A DNA stretch of 64,000 nt from Polaribacter ponticola (lineage in GTDB: Bacteria > Bacteroidota > Bacteroidia > Flavobacteriales > Flavobacteriaceae), in contig NZ_JAOSLC020000004.1 of assembly GCF_026191475.2 (NCBI RefSeq), positions 1-64,000 on the forward strand, given 5' to 3'. The notes below the pieces were generated by a model. That model had not been told where the DNA came from and did no database searches. It saw only the letters and a list, made by a program, of their open reading frames with translations. How positions within the stretch are numbered: position 1 is the first letter of the stretch; each line of letters begins with the position of its first letter. The position numbers and the translations under genes are program-made. Below are positions 36,938 to 47,328 of the stretch, one piece after another.

Positions 36938-39154
36938 ATGAAAAAAATCAGTTTACTAATGTTTTCTTTATTTTTTGTAGCTACTACTGCATTTGCACAA
37001 GAGCAGAAAAAAGAAGAGAAAAAAGAAACCCCAAAAGGACACACAGACCAAAACAAATTCAGACAAATGAAGGACGTTTTGGCAACACCAAATGAGCAAC
37101 ATACTGCTTCTGGAGCACCTGGATATAAATATACGCAACAAAAAGTTGATTATATTATGAACATCCGTTTAGAAGAAAGTACAAATATGATTTATGGTGA
37201 TGAAAAAATCACATATCATAACAACTCTCAAGATAACTTAGAATACTTATGGGTTCAGTTAGATCAAAACATGAGAGCAGATGATTCTAAAACTCCTTTA
37301 GCTACTTCTACCGGAGCTTCTGCCTTTTTAACACCAGATAAATTTCAAAGCACTTACATGAAAGAAGGTAAAGGTTTTGGGTTTAATATTGAAAAAGTAG
37401 AAAGCAATGGAAATCCATTATCTCACTTTATTAACAGAACAATGATGAGAGTTAATTTACCTACAGCTCTTGCTCCAGGTGAAACTTTTAAATTTAGAAT
37501 TAAATGGAACTATAAAATTAACAACTCTGTAAAAGATGGAGGACGTTCTGGTTTTGAAGATTTTCCTGATGGAAATAATAACTACACTATAGCTCAATTT
37601 TTTCCAAGATTAGCGGTTTACAACAATGTAGAAGGATGGCAAAACATGCAATTCTGGGGGCGTTCTGAATGGGCTTTAGAATTTGGAGATTATGAAGTTA
37701 ACTTAACTGTACCTGCAGATCATATTGTAGATGCAACTGGAGAACTACAAAACGAAAAAGATGTGTTAACTAAAACACAACGTAAGCGTTTTGAAAAAGC
37801 AAGAAAAACTTTTGACAATCCAGTAATGATTGTTACTCAAGCAGAAGCTGAAAAAGCTGAAAAAGGTCGTGCTACAAATACTAAAATATGGAAATTTAAA
37901 GCAAAAAATGTTAGAGATTTTGCTTGGGCTTCTTCAAGAAAATACATTTGGGATGCAATGGCTGTAAACATTAATGGTAATACAAAAATGGCAGTATCTT
38001 TATATCCTAAAGAAGGAAATCCTCTGTGGGAAGAGCACTCTACAAGAGTTGTTGCAAATACTTTAGAAGAGTATTCTAAATTAACTTTCGATTATCCTTA
38101 TTCTAAAGCTATTTCTGTACATGCTAAGAATCAAGGTATGGAATACCCAATGATTTGTTTTAATTATGGAAGACCTAAAGCAGACGGAACTTATTCTGAT
38201 AGAGTAAAAAATGGTATGATTGGAGTTATTACACATGAAGTTGGTCATAACTTTTTTCCTATGATTGTAAATTCTGATGAAAGACAATGGACTTGGATGG
38301 ATGAAGGTTTAAATTCATTTGTAGAAATTTTAGCTGAGTTGGATTATGATCCAAACTTTAACACTGGTAACTTACCAAAAGATATTGTACGTTATATGGG
38401 TGGAGACCAAAATAATATTTCACCAATTATGTCTCAAGGAGATTATGTAAAACAATTTGGACCAAATGCATACACAAAACCAGCCGCTGGTTTATATATG
38501 CTACGTCAAACAATAATGGGACCAGAATTATTTGACCATGCGTTTAGAACGTATTCTAAAAGATGGATGTTTAAACACCCAACACCTGCAGATTTCTTTA
38601 GATCTATGGAAGATGCTTCTGGTATGGATTTAGATTGGTTTTGGAGAGGATGGTTTTACACTACAGATGTAACTGATATAGGAATTAAAAAAGTAAAACC
38701 TTTATACCTTACAGACAAACCAAGTCAAAGAATACAAGATATTATTAAAACAAACCCAAGAGCAAAAGCTTATTTTGAAGGTTTAGGAGATCTTGTTTAT
38801 ATTACTGACAAAAAAGAAGATGCAAACGCAAAAGCATTAGACAACCATATTACTGGTAAAGAAATTCCTTCTTTTATTTATTCTGTAGAGTTTGAAAAAC
38901 CAGGAGGTTTAGTGATGCCATTAATTGTTGAATTAACTTTTGCTGATGGAACAACTGAAAGACAAACTTTCCCTGCTCAAATTTGGATGAAAAACGATAC
39001 TTCTGCAAAAAGAGTATTTGCTTCAACTCAAGAAATTAAGAGTATTAAGATTGATCCAGACTTAGAAACTGCAGATGTAGATACTTCTAACAATAGCTGG
39101 CCAAAGAAAGAGGCTGATAAATTTGATAAATTCAAAAATAAAGTAAAAGGATAA
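36938..39154 (+). CDS. M1 family metallopeptidase, copy 2
   Basis: 738 residues; signal peptide LLMFSLFFVATTAFAQ. Zinc motif HEVGHNFF plus WMDEGLNSFVEILAE. It differs from copy 1 by an insert of about 20 residues in the N-terminal domain and one of about 30 (DKPSQRIQDIIKTNPRAKAY region) before the C-terminal beta part. It has its own terminator. The two copies probably differ in substrate preference. Confidence 0.92.
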   Translation: MKKISLLMFSLFFVATTAFAQEQKKEEKKETPKGHTDQNKFRQMKDVLATPNEQHTASGAPGYKYTQQKVDYIMNIRLEESTNMIYGDEKITYHNNSQDNLEYLWVQLDQNMRADDSKTPLATSTGASAFLTPDKFQSTYMKEGKGFGFNIEKVESNGNPLSHFINRTMMRVNLPTALAPGETFKFRIKWNYKINNSVKDGGRSGFEDFPDGNNNYTIAQFFPRLAVYNNVEGWQNMQFWGRSEWALEFGDYEVNLTVPADHIVDATGELQNEKDVLTKTQRKRFEKARKTFDNPVMIVTQAEAEKAEKGRATNTKIWKFKAKNVRDFAWASSRKYIWDAMAVNINGNTKMAVSLYPKEGNPLWEEHSTRVVANTLEEYSKLTFDYPYSKAISVHAKNQGMEYPMICFNYGRPKADGTYSDRVKNGMIGVITHEVGHNFFPMIVNSDERQWTWMDEGLNSFVEILAELDYDPNFNTGNLPKDIVRYMGGDQNNISPIMSQGDYVKQFGPNAYTKPAAGLYMLRQTIMGPELFDHAFRTYSKRWMFKHPTPADFFRSMEDASGMDLDWFWRGWFYTTDVTDIGIKKVKPLYLTDKPSQRIQDIIKTNPRAKAYFEGLGDLVYITDKKEDANAKALDNHITGKEIPSFIYSVEFEKPGGLVMPLIVELTFADGTTERQTFPAQIWMKNDTSAKRVFASTQEIKSIKIDPDLETADVDTSNNSWPKKEADKFDKFKNKVKG

Positions 39155-39180
39155 ACCTTTAATTTTATTCATCAAATTAA

Positions 39181-39213
39181 AATCCGTTTAGATATTTTCT
39201 AAACGGATTTTTT
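39181..39213 (+). terminator. terminator after M1 peptidase copy 2
   Basis: AATCCGTTTAG/CTAAACGGATT stem followed by seven T. Confidence 0.85.
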
Positions 39214-39280
39214 TAGTTTTAAATATATGTTAAAAGATAATTATTTCTTGTAAACTATAAAATTGTTAAGTTTTGTAAAA

Positions 39281-39312
39281 AAACCGTTTAGAGCTAGAAC
39301 TCTAAACGGTTT
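39281..39312 (-). terminator. terminator of folE
   Basis: Stem AAACCGTTTAGAG/CTCTAAACGGTTT with a 6-base loop, followed on the minus strand by T-rich sequence; 29 bases past the folE stop. Confidence 0.8.
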
Positions 39313-39340
39313 AAATATATTTTTTACCACTTATTATGAA

Positions 39341-40030
39341 TCAATCAAAATCAGTATTCATTTTAAGATAATCTAAAAATTCTCTTTTTGTTTCTTTTTC
39401 TTTAAACTTACCACCAAATTCTGCTGTAACTGTAGAACTTTCTATGTCTTTTATACCTCTAGAGTTAACACATAAATGTTTTGCATCTATAACACAAGCT
39501 ACATCTTCTACTCCTAATGCTTCTTGCATTGCTTGTACAACTTGCATTGTTAAACGTTCTTGCACTTGTGGTCTTTTAGAAAAGTACTCTACAATTCTAT
39601 TCATTTTTGATAGACCAATTACCTTACCATCAGAAATATAAGCAACATGTGCTCTACCAATTATAGGTAATAAATGATGTTCGCAAGTAGAATATACAAC
39701 GATATTCTTCTCAACCAACATTTCGCCATAATTGTAATTATTATCAAATGTAGATGCTTTTGGCATATTTGCAGGATTTAATCCCATAAATATCTCATTT
39801 ACAAAAGATTTAGCTACTCTTTTTGGAGTACCTTGTAAACTATCGTCTGTTAAATCCATTCCTAAAGTGGTTAAAATATCTTTAACACTTTCTTGGATTC
39901 TATTAATTTTTTCTTCATCAGAAATATCAAAAGCATCTGCTCTTAATGGAGTTTTTGCAGATGTACCTACATGATTTTCTCCTATTTCTTCACTTCTTTC
40001 TTCATTCATTTTGCTGCTCAATTCAAACAT
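39341..40030 (-). CDS. folE: GTP cyclohydrolase I FolE
   Basis: 229 residues (222 if ATG 40009 is the start). Zinc ligands in VVYSTCEHHLLPI and AKHLCVNSRGI, active site SKMNRIVEYFSKRPQVQE. First step of tetrahydrofolate/pterin synthesis from GTP. About 40 N-terminal residues before the catalytic domain are poorly conserved and acidic. Own terminator. Confidence 0.95.
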   Translation of the reverse strand: MFELSSKMNEERSEEIGENHVGTSAKTPLRADAFDISDEEKINRIQESVKDILTTLGMDLTDDSLQGTPKRVAKSFVNEIFMGLNPANMPKASTFDNNYNYGEMLVEKNIVVYSTCEHHLLPIIGRAHVAYISDGKVIGLSKMNRIVEYFSKRPQVQERLTMQVVQAMQEALGVEDVACVIDAKHLCVNSRGIKDIESSTVTAEFGGKFKEKETKREFLDYLKMNTDFD

Positions 40031-40279
40031 TTCAATCTATATTAAAGTGCAAATTTACGTGTTTGCAACGTATTATTTTAATTTTTGTATCAATTATAGT
40101 TATGTTTCTATAAACATAGCTATAATTAACATTCTATACTTGGTATTCTTTATACAAAATTTCTAAAAGGAAATTTCAATCGAACAGACACATTCTTAAT
40201 ATTACCAGTTAAATACTGTCACATCGAGTGATTTTGATTTTAGCAAAATTGTATCGAGATGTTTATTAATTTTAAAAAA

Positions 40280-41908
40280 CTACTTTAATTTTTCTATTAA
40301 TTCTTCTAAAGAACAATTTGTTTGTTCTCCAGAACTCATGTTTTTTAATATAAATACCTCATTTTCTACTTTAGAAACAACAAATTCTATTGCTCTATTA
40401 GAAACATATTTCCATTGTCGTTTTTGTGCCTTATTACTTTCACCTAAATCAGGATAAAATTCACTTTTTACATTTTTTTCTCTTAAGCTTTTAATTGCTT
40501 TCATTTTAATAACATCTGTAGTTGCATCAAAATTTAAGAAAATAACTTTAGGTTTAGGCAAAGCAACTGTTTTAAACAATTCTAGTTCTTCTAAAACTAA
40601 ATAAATTCTATCTAATCCAAAAGATATTCCAACACCAGAAACATCTTTTAAACCAAAAACTCCCGTTAAATCATCATATCTTCCACCACCACCAATAGAA
40701 CCCATTTTTACACTTTTTGGTGCAGCAACTTCAAAAATTGCACCTGTATAATAATTTAATCCTCTAGCAAGAGTAACATCCACTTCTAATACAGCAGTTT
40801 CTAAACCTAATGTTTCTATAGAATTAATTACAAAACGAAGTTCTTCTACTCCACTTTTCCCTTCTTCAGATGTTTGTAACATCGCTTCTAAAGAAGTTAA
40901 TTTATCTTGGTTAGAACCATCAAAACTAAACAAAGGTTCTACTTTTTCGATAGCCTCTTCTGTAATTCCTTTTGATAGCATTTCTTTTACGACACCTTCT
41001 TTACCAATTTTATCTAATTTATCTAAAGCTACAGTAAAATCGATTAATTTATCTTGTGCTCCAATAACCTCTGCAATACCAGATAATATTTTTCTATTGT
41101 TTATTTTAATGGTTGTACCAGCTAAACCTAACTTTGTAAAAACAGTATCATACAATTGAATAAACTCTACTTCTTGCCAAAGCGATTTACTACCAACTAC
41201 ATCTGCATCACATTGAAAAAACTCTCTAAAACGTCCTTTTTGAGGTCTATCTGCTCTCCAAACTGGTTGTACTTGATAGCGTTTAAAAGGAAATGTAATA
41301 TCGTTTTGGTGCTGTACAACATATCTTGCAAAAGGTACAGTAAGATCGTATCTTAATGCTTTTTCTGAAATTTGAGAAGTAATTCTTATAGATCTTTTAT
41401 TCTCATATAAAAAGTCTACTAATTTTTCAACAGTATCAAAATCTCTCATTGCAAACTTATGAGTAAACTTTATGTCTAATAAGTTTTTTACAACTAACTC
41501 ATCTTCTAACAGGCTAAATTTATCTTTTATTTTACTTTTTAAATAAAAGATAACGTTTGTTTTAAATTCTGAATTATAATAATCATCTTTTCCAAAATTA
41601 TTATCAGAAATATATTTATTAATTAAATCTCTAATTAAATTTACTTCCTTTTTTAAGGAGTTTTTAAATTCGTGTAAATCATCAGCTTTCTTTAGAAAAT
41701 CACCAGAATTTAAAATTTTAAAAATTAAACGATCTCCTTCTTCACCATATTTTCCCATTAAAGTAGATGAATTTTCAAAACTTGGTGTTTCTATCGGTTG
41801 AAAACCGAAAGTTTCAAACGCTGTTTTAATCGTATTCATAATATACGTACGATTAGCTACTTCTGTAGGTGAAAAATCTCTTGTTCCTTTTGGTATGCTT
41901 GGTTTCAT
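40280..41908 (-). CDS. hisS: histidyl-tRNA synthetase with about 100-residue insert
   Basis: 542 residues, against about 420-460 usual. N-terminal PKGTRDFSP; after motif 1 (DRLIFKILNSGDFL) an extra, lysine-rich helical segment (residues about 77-178) precedes SEKALRYDLTVPFARY. Motif 2 FREFFQCDADVVG, histidine-specific ARGLNYYTGAIFEV, motif 3 SIGGGGRYDDL and the C-terminal anticodon domain are intact. Class II synthetase. The insert keeps frame and composition of its neighbours, so it looks native rather than an error. Confidence 0.93.
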   Translation of the reverse strand: MKPSIPKGTRDFSPTEVANRTYIMNTIKTAFETFGFQPIETPSFENSSTLMGKYGEEGDRLIFKILNSGDFLKKADDLHEFKNSLKKEVNLIRDLINKYISDNNFGKDDYYNSEFKTNVIFYLKSKIKDKFSLLEDELVVKNLLDIKFTHKFAMRDFDTVEKLVDFLYENKRSIRITSQISEKALRYDLTVPFARYVVQHQNDITFPFKRYQVQPVWRADRPQKGRFREFFQCDADVVGSKSLWQEVEFIQLYDTVFTKLGLAGTTIKINNRKILSGIAEVIGAQDKLIDFTVALDKLDKIGKEGVVKEMLSKGITEEAIEKVEPLFSFDGSNQDKLTSLEAMLQTSEEGKSGVEELRFVINSIETLGLETAVLEVDVTLARGLNYYTGAIFEVAAPKSVKMGSIGGGGRYDDLTGVFGLKDVSGVGISFGLDRIYLVLEELELFKTVALPKPKVIFLNFDATTDVIKMKAIKSLREKNVKSEFYPDLGESNKAQKRQWKYVSNRAIEFVVSKVENEVFILKNMSSGEQTNCSLEELIEKLK

Positions 41909-42008
41909 AAAAATCAGTTATCAGTATTCTTTTATCAATTATCTGTTTTAAAATATTAATTAGTAATTGATAATTGAAGTGGCAAATATCGTGAAAAACT
42001 TAGAAATG

Positions 42009-42947
42009 TTACAAAAGAGAATCGATTTTATTTCTGAATCTTAAAGCGTGAATAGAAGCGTTTAATTCAAAACCTAAAAGTAAAATAATTGCGTTTAACC
42101 ACACAAATAGCATCAATATTAAAAGCGTACCAATTGAGCCATATAATTGATTGTATTGCGCAAATTTAAGAACATAAATACTAAATAAATAAAAGGTACA
42201 TAAAGATAAAATAGTTGTTAAAATTGCACCTGCAGAAAAGAACCTGGTTTCTTTACCTTGCTTTGTTCCGTATCTAAAAAGTAAAGAAACTATGGTAAAA
42301 ATCATCACTAAAAAGATAAAACCTCGTCCGTAATAAAACAGATTTAAATCACTGGTATTTAACCAACCTCTTTCGTCTATTTTGGTTAATGCTACTTGAT
42401 ATAGTATAACTAAAATTATAGTAATTATTAAGAATAATGATGTTAAAAGAGAAACAGCCAAAGAAACAAAGTAAGATTTAAAAACATTTCTTACATCTGT
42501 TATATGATACGAATACTCAAAACCACCAAAAATGGCATTTATTCCATTTGTCATTAAAAAAATGGAGAGCAAAAAACCAAAAGATAACAAACCACCATAT
42601 TGATTGTTAATAATATCGCCAATTACAAGGTTAACTGCTTCAAAAGTTTGCGGTGGCAAAATATCTTGTATAAACGAAAAAAGTCCGTCTTGAAAACCAT
42701 CTATTGGTATGTAGGGAATTAGCGTTAAAATAAATAATAGAAATGGAAAAACTGCCATAAAAAAACTAAAAGCAATTCCGCCAGCTCTTGTAGTTAAAGC
42801 ACCTTCTACAATACCTATAATGTACATTTCTATTACATCATATAAAGACATACCTTGCAAACCTGGAATTTTTATTTTCTTCCCAAATTGCACCAAAACA
42901 TTTACGATTGGTATTTTTTCTAGTTTGTCTTCTATTTCTTTACTCAT
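42009..42947 (-). CDS. YihY/BrkB-family membrane protein
   Basis: 312 residues from ATG 42947 (MSKEIEDKLEK); an upstream ATG would add a spurious 15 residues from the spacer. Six membrane helices; family motif TTRAGGIAFSFFMAVFPFLLF, later YGSIGTLLILMLFVWL. Role unclear; the older label RNase BN is wrong for this family. Confidence 0.85.
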   Translation of the reverse strand: MSKEIEDKLEKIPIVNVLVQFGKKIKIPGLQGMSLYDVIEMYIIGIVEGALTTRAGGIAFSFFMAVFPFLLFILTLIPYIPIDGFQDGLFSFIQDILPPQTFEAVNLVIGDIINNQYGGLLSFGFLLSIFLMTNGINAIFGGFEYSYHITDVRNVFKSYFVSLAVSLLTSLFLIITIILVILYQVALTKIDERGWLNTSDLNLFYYGRGFIFLVMIFTIVSLLFRYGTKQGKETRFFSAGAILTTILSLCTFYLFSIYVLKFAQYNQLYGSIGTLLILMLFVWLNAIILLLGFELNASIHALRFRNKIDSLL

Positions 42948-43028
42948 TTTTTTGTGATAAAGTCTCAAGGTAGCAAAGCTACAAAGTGGCAAAGTTTTAA
43001 AGCTAGTTTCTTTTAGATTTTATACTTC

Positions 43029-43364
43029 TTATAAAACTAGATAACATTCTTTCAATTTCTCTTGATAGCTCATATAATTCTTCAAAAATTTCTTTTTTGA
43101 TAAACTTAAATTAAAAGCAATTTCTAATTGGGTTTGTAATTCAAAAAGTGATGCGAAAGCAATATTTAAAAAACGAAGATAATCATTGATTCCTTGTCTT
43201 CCATAACCTTCAGAAATATTACTTGGTACAGAAACTGCAGATCTTCTAATTTGAGATATTAAACCGTAAACTTCTTCTTTTGGAAATGATTTAGAAACTT
43301 TATAAATTTCATTAACAAAACTCATAGATTTTTGCCAAACCAATAAATCTCTAAACGTTTTCAT
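43029..43364 (-). CDS. four-helix bundle protein (23S rRNA IVP-type)
   Basis: 111 residues with the signature DLLVWQKSMSFVNEIY, then QIRRSAVSVPSNISEGYGR and LRFLNIAFASLFELQTQL. Family members are encoded in rRNA intervening sequences and in isolated chromosomal spots. Function unknown. Confidence 0.88.
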   Translation of the reverse strand: MKTFRDLLVWQKSMSFVNEIYKVSKSFPKEEVYGLISQIRRSAVSVPSNISEGYGRQGINDYLRFLNIAFASLFELQTQLEIAFNLSLSKKKFLKNYMSYQEKLKECYLVL

Positions 43365-43464
43365 ATCTTTCTCTTAATTAGTTACAAAGTTAAAGTTAGT
43401 AACAAGGTTACAAAGCAAGACTCTGTTACTTTACACCTCTTTAACTTTTTAACTTTGCTGTTTT

Positions 43465-44034
43465 TTACTCAACAATAACTTTATATTCTGATAGTAAACC
43501 AACAACATTATCCTTACTAAACTTCGCTCCTTTTAACTTATTCTCAACTGGATTGATTTCAAAATTAAAAGCGGTTCTAAAATCTGATTTTTCAAGACTT
43601 GTTCTATCAAAAATAGTCAATTTTAAATCGCAATTATCAAAAATAGAACTTGTTAAAACCGTTTCTGTAAAATCTACCTCTTGTAAATTACAATTAGTAA
43701 ATTTAGTATTCGGTATTTTTAATTGATAAAAACTAGAAAAGTTTAATTGACATTCTTTAAAAGAAAACTGCAATAAAAAAGAATCACACTCATTAAACTT
43801 TACTCCTATCATTTTGCAATTAATAAAAGCTACCTCTTTAAAAGCAGTATCTTTTATAATAGTATTACTAAAATTACAATCTATAAATTCACACTCTACA
43901 AACTGAATGTTAGATGCATGAATTCCTTCGAAATTACAATTTAAAAAGGTACAATTATCATATTCTCCTTTTTTAATCTTCGTTTTAGTATAATCAACTT
44001 TAGAATATTCTTCGCTATCAAAAAAATGTTCCAT
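43465..44034 (-). CDS. pentapeptide-repeat protein
   Basis: 189 residues of A(D/N)LXX-type pentapeptides (YDNCTFLNCNFEGIHASNIQ, CNLQEVDFTETVLTSSIFD). These form a right-handed quadrilateral beta helix. It resembles Qnr-like DNA mimics in size, but the family is broad and gyrase protection is only a possibility. Confidence 0.85.
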   Translation of the reverse strand: MEHFFDSEEYSKVDYTKTKIKKGEYDNCTFLNCNFEGIHASNIQFVECEFIDCNFSNTIIKDTAFKEVAFINCKMIGVKFNECDSFLLQFSFKECQLNFSSFYQLKIPNTKFTNCNLQEVDFTETVLTSSIFDNCDLKLTIFDRTSLEKSDFRTAFNFEINPVENKLKGAKFSKDNVVGLLSEYKVIVE

Positions 44035-44119
44035 TTTTTAGTATTAATGTTAAAAAGTTAAAAGTTTATATAGTACTTGTACTTTACAAATTTCTACTTT
44101 TAAAACTTTATAACTATTT

Positions 44120-44977
44120 TTAAATCGCTTTCAAACTTAAATCTAAATTATAAACAGAATGCGTTAATGCACCAGAAGAAATAAAATCTACACCACATTC
44201 TGCGTATTTTCTAATTGTATCTTCATTAATACCTCCAGAAGATTCAGTTAAACAAGTATCACCAATTAATGCAACTGCTTTTTTTGTGTCTTCATAATTA
44301 AAGTTATCAATTAAAATTCTGTAAACACCATCAACAGATAATATTTCTTTAATTTCTTCTAAACTTCTAGCTTCGACAATAATTTTAATATCAATATTAT
44401 TAGCTGCTAAATATTTTTTTGTTTTTGTAATTGCCGCTGTAATTCCGCCAGCAAAATCGATATGATTATCTTTTATCATTACCATATCATACAAAGCAAA
44501 CCTATGGTTTTCTCCTCCACCAATTTTTACAGCCCATTTTTCTAGCGCTCTAATTCCTGGTGTTGTTTTTCTAGTATCTAAAACTTTGGTTTTTGTGCCT
44601 TCTAATAATCCTGCAAAAAATGCTGTTTTTGTTGCAATTGCACTCATTCTTTGCATTGCATTTAAAACCAAGCGTTCTGCCATTAAAATGGATTGTGATT
44701 TACCTGCAACATAAAAAACAACATCTCCATATTTTACTTTATCACCATCATTTATAAAAGTTTCTACTTGCAAATCTGTATCTACATACTTAAAAACTTG
44801 TTTTGCAAATTCTACACCAGCAATAATTCCTTCGTCTTTAACTAAGAGTTTTGCTTTCCCTGTAGCATCTGCAGGTATACAAGAAAGTGATGTATGATCT
44901 CCATCGCCAATATCTTCTCTTATAGCATTTTTTATAATAAGGTCTAATTCGTTTTCAAATTGTTCTTTTGATATCAT
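44120..44977 (-). CDS. nadC: nicotinate-nucleotide pyrophosphorylase (quinolinate phosphoribosyltransferase)
   Basis: 285 residues. Active-site DTRKTTPGIRALEKWAVKIGG, MIKDNHI, EARSLEEI and ESSGGINEDTI. Converts quinolinate and PRPP to nicotinate mononucleotide in de novo NAD synthesis. Intact, single gene. Confidence 0.95.
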   Translation of the reverse strand: MISKEQFENELDLIIKNAIREDIGDGDHTSLSCIPADATGKAKLLVKDEGIIAGVEFAKQVFKYVDTDLQVETFINDGDKVKYGDVVFYVAGKSQSILMAERLVLNAMQRMSAIATKTAFFAGLLEGTKTKVLDTRKTTPGIRALEKWAVKIGGGENHRFALYDMVMIKDNHIDFAGGITAAITKTKKYLAANNIDIKIIVEARSLEEIKEILSVDGVYRILIDNFNYEDTKKAVALIGDTCLTESSGGINEDTIRKYAECGVDFISSGALTHSVYNLDLSLKAI

Positions 44978-45207
44978 ATTTTTTTATTCTGATGTAAAAA
45001 TAGCAATGATTTTTAATTTTTTGTTACTTCTAATGATTTTATGTTTTAAAACTGATAAATAAAAAGACTTTTAGCTACAATTTCGATAGAAATCGAAATC
45101 ACTCGAAGTAACAGAATTCCTAAATTTTACGTTTAAGTTATCAAGGATTTTTACATCAGTTAAAATTCTTTTTTGAGAATTTTATAACGAGATGTTATTT
45201 GAATTCG

Positions 45208-45215
45208 TAATTTTG
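45208..45215 (+). promoter_or_regulatory. -7-like box of rlmH
   Basis: TAATTTTG fits TAnnTTTG and lies only 5 bases before the ATG at 45220, implying a leaderless mRNA if used. Confidence 0.3.
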
Positions 45216-45219
45216 AAAC

Positions 45220-45693
45220 ATGAAAATTAAGCTGCTTGCAATTGGTAAAACGGATAACAAACAATTAATTGCTTTAATTGATGAATATAAGAATCGATTA
45301 AAACATTATATAAAGTTTGAATTAGAGATAATACCCGACATTAAAAATGTTAAGAATTTAAGCGAAATTCAACAAAAAGAAAAAGAAGGTGAATTAATTT
45401 TATCTAAGTTACAAAACACAGATAATTTAGTTTTGTTAGATGATAAAGGAAAACATTTTACATCAATTGAATTTAGTAAATATTTACAGAAAAAAATGAA
45501 TTCTGGTATTAAGCAATTGGTTTTGGTTATTGGCGGACCTTATGGTTTTTCTGATGCTGTTTATAAAAAATCAATCGGAAAAATATCTTTATCTAAAATG
45601 ACATTTTCTCATCAAATGATTCGCCTTTTTATAGTTGAGCAACTGTATAGAGGTTTTACTATTTTAAAGAACGAGCCTTATCATCATGAATAA
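45220..45693 (+). CDS. rlmH: 23S rRNA (pseudouridine-1915 N3) methyltransferase RlmH
   Basis: 157 residues, exactly the family size. SPOUT fold with SAM-binding LVIGGPYGFSDAVYKK and the conserved C-terminus SHQMIRLFIVEQLYRGFTI plus NEPYHHE. Confidence 0.96.
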   Translation: MKIKLLAIGKTDNKQLIALIDEYKNRLKHYIKFELEIIPDIKNVKNLSEIQQKEKEGELILSKLQNTDNLVLLDDKGKHFTSIEFSKYLQKKMNSGIKQLVLVIGGPYGFSDAVYKKSIGKISLSKMTFSHQMIRLFIVEQLYRGFTILKNEPYHHE

Positions 45694-45742
45694 TTAAAAA
45701 TATGTTTTACTATTAAATTTATTACATTTACTAAAAAAAGAA

Positions 45743-46675
45743 ATGAAAATTAAATTACTATTCATTTTGCTTGTTTTTGCCTCCTTAAAACTAGCATCTC
45801 AAAGTAACAAAACAAGAATTTATTTAGATAAAGACAATAACCTCATTCCTATGATTGAGTATGTGCAAAAATGTAATTCATATTTATACAAGTGCTCAAA
45901 AAAAGAAAACGATTCGCTTTTAATAAATACCGCTTTTTTACAATTTAAATTTGGTAAATTATCCCTTAAAGAAAACAGCCAATTAAGAAAGTATTTAGCT
46001 AAAAAAATGAATAATAAAAATTTATTAAAGGCTGCAATTATTATAAATCATAAAAAAGAGCTTTTAGGTTTTCATAAAATTCCGGTTAACGACACATTAA
46101 CTCATGGTCGTTTTCCTAAAACAGAAAAAGAATTTAATCTTAGAAACTTAAATATAGATAATTACAAAAAGAAATGTAGTACTCTTATGAGTTCTAATAA
46201 TGCCATTACTTTAAACACATATATTAAAAACTCAGGTTATACTTTTAAAAACAAAAGCTATAACTGGTATAAAGTAAATATGTTAACTTCTATCTTTAAG
46301 AATAAATCTGGAGTTTTAATTTTAAAACCAGATGGAGAATACTTTTTAAACCAAGGCTTTATGCTAAATGATTATGCTAAAACTTTATTATCTAATTATG
46401 ATTGGAATACATTTACAAATCATTATAAAAATGCATTAGCTAGCAATGTTAAACATAGAACTTCATTTTTTAAGTTTGATAAATACAAAGGATCTAGTGT
46501 AGTTTTTATCGATGAAAAAAGTTTTAAAAACAGAGGTAACCTTACTGAATTTAAAAAAAGTATTAGAAGTCAAGGAAACAGGAATCTTGTAATAAGAGAT
46601 CGTAGTGAAATGAAAGCTTATAGAAACGAAATGGTAGCTAAAATTAGTGGCTATTGTTATAGTAAAAGTTATTAA
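45743..46675 (+). CDS. secreted hypothetical protein
   Basis: 310 residues, signal peptide [17 protein letters not shown], lysine- and asparagine-rich. No recognised domain. Stretches such as [22 protein letters not shown] and [20 protein letters not shown] look like folded beta structure. The stop comes 7 bases before the rdgB start, so co-transcription is likely. It is apparently a lineage-restricted protein. Confidence 0.6.
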   Translation: MKIKLLFILLVFASLKLASQSNKTRIYLDKDNNLIPMIEYVQKCNSYLYKCSKKENDSLLINTAFLQFKFGKLSLKENSQLRKYLAKKMNNKNLLKAAIIINHKKELLGFHKIPVNDTLTHGRFPKTEKEFNLRNLNIDNYKKKCSTLMSSNNAITLNTYIKNSGYTFKNKSYNWYKVNMLTSIFKNKSGVLILKPDGEYFLNQGFMLNDYAKTLLSNYDWNTFTNHYKNALASNVKHRTSFFKFDKYKGSSVVFIDEKSFKNRGNLTEFKKSIRSQGNRNLVIRDRSEMKAYRNEMVAKISGYCYSKSY

Positions 46676-46682
46676 AAATAAT

Positions 46683-47258
46683 ATGAAATTAGTCTTTGCA
46701 ACAAATAACTTAAATAAATTAGCAGAAGTTCAAAAAATGCTTCCAGAATCTATACAATTACTAAGTTTAAAAGACATTAATTGTTTTGAAGAAGTTGATG
46801 AAACTGAAACTACCTTAGAAGGAAATGCTCAATTAAAAGCAGATTATATTACAAACAAATTTGGATACAACTGTTTTGCAGATGATACAGGTTTAGAAGT
46901 TGATAGTTTAGAAGGGAAACCTGGAGTTTATTCTGCTCGGTTTGCTGGTGAACCTAGTAATTCTGAAAATAATATGCAAAAACTAATTTTAGATTTAGAA
47001 AATAAAACGAATAGAATAGCACAATTTAGAACTGCAATTTGCTTAAATATTGATGACAATCAATATCTTTTTGAAGGAATTTGTAAAGGTGAAATTCTAA
47101 CCAAAAAACAAGGGGTAAAAGGATTTGGTTACGATCCTATATTTAAACCAGAAGGTTATACAACTTCTTTTGCAGAAATGTCTTCAGAAGAAAAAAACAC
47201 CATTTCTCATAGAGGAATTGCTGTTCAAAAATTAGTTGCATTTTTATCTAAATATTAG
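46683..47258 (+). CDS. rdgB: non-canonical purine NTP pyrophosphatase RdgB/HAM1
   Basis: 191 residues from ATG 46683 ([16 protein letters not shown]); an upstream in-frame start overlaps the previous gene and adds nothing of the family. Motifs [22 protein letters not shown] and KGFGYDPIF plus SHRGIA. Removes dITP and XTP from the nucleotide pool. Confidence 0.95.
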   Translation: MKLVFATNNLNKLAEVQKMLPESIQLLSLKDINCFEEVDETETTLEGNAQLKADYITNKFGYNCFADDTGLEVDSLEGKPGVYSARFAGEPSNSENNMQKLILDLENKTNRIAQFRTAICLNIDDNQYLFEGICKGEILTKKQGVKGFGYDPIFKPEGYTTSFAEMSSEEKNTISHRGIAVQKLVAFLSKY

Positions 47259-47328
47259 TCTTAAATTTGTTTTAGAGTTGTTAAGAGGTAAACCTATTTT
47301 TTTTACTGATTTAACACGACCTTTATAA

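Noticed and set aside
39341..40030. folE as a replacement for the degenerate RibA domain
   Set aside because: FolE is GTP cyclohydrolase I (pterin branch) with intact own motifs; it makes a different product and cannot stand in for RibA.
44998..45200. Repeat-like GATAGAAATCGAAATC segment upstream of rlmH
   Set aside because: Only a short imperfect repetition in AT-rich spacer with no second copy that I could confirm in the window.
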